Assembly (NCBI GenBank): GCA_016296675.1
Contig: JAEDIV010000071.1
Span: 1 to 13,098, forward strand
From: Clostridia bacterium
Lineage (GTDB): Bacteria > Bacillota > Clostridia > Christensenellales > Aristaeellaceae
DNA length: 13,098 bases
Direction: 5' to 3'
Below the pieces are notes generated by a model, which saw only the letters and a list, made by a program, of their open reading frames with translations, had not been told where the DNA came from and did not search any database. Position numbers and translations under genes: made by a program. Position 1 is the stretch's first letter. Each line of letters starts with the position of its first letter. Of this stretch, positions 13,091 through 13,098 are shown piece after piece.

Positions 13091-13098
13091 GGAGCTTC

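Overview
The window looks like chromosome from an anaerobic, Gram-positive-type Firmicute (class Clostridia, probably a gut commensal), with a foreign mobile segment at the right end. The basis is: strong AGGAGG-type ribosome binding sites before nearly every gene, lipoprotein signal peptides on efflux adaptors, a LytR-CpsA-Psr cell-wall ligase, a GH130 mannoside phosphorylase typical of gut bacteria, and a TnpV remnant of a kind found on clostridial mobilizable transposons. The genus cannot be fixed from the sequence alone. All credible genes are on the + strand.

Left block (1-8799): one tightly packed, often overlapping gene train. It opens with the C-terminal end of an Rmt/FmrO-like 16S rRNA methyltransferase (the family that makes m7G1405) and overlaps rsmI (2'-O-methylation of C1402), so two enzymes predicted to act on the same decoding-site helix are neighbours. 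Then come three tandem paralogous HlyD/MFP-type adaptors (two lipoproteins and one secreted protein), one large 932-residue double-FtsX permease with about ten membrane segments, and two MacB/LolD-type ATPases. The second ATPase carries a C-terminal AbrB/SpoVT-like swapped-hairpin domain. Together these form a MacAB-like Mac/Lol-class ABC system whose substrate (peptide, lipid or drug) is unknown.

Middle block (8796-10772): a near-consensus extended -10 promoter, whose -35 overlaps the stop codon of the last ATPase gene, drives a Mrp/NBP35-type Fe-S carrier ATPase and a GH130 phosphorylase. A strong intrinsic terminator closes the unit. Both genes use a biased, C-ending codon set that suggests high expression.

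LCP gene (10801-11952): a monocistronic cell-wall polymer ligase with a TTG start and a long, highly charged cytoplasmic N-terminus.

Right block (about 11981-13098): a mobile-element segment. It holds a 5'-truncated tnpV directly after the LCP gene, a hairpin terminator, a cysteine-rich protein of unknown function, and at the very end a long imperfect hairpin followed by a GTGCGTCCTG motif. That last feature resembles an IncQ/MOBQ-type origin of transfer, so a relaxase gene may lie just beyond the window. Base composition becomes more AT-rich here.

The best candidates for something under-described are the AbrB-tailed ATPase with its triple-adaptor transporter, the rRNA methyltransferase pair at the left edge, and the putative oriT with its Cys-rich cargo gene.
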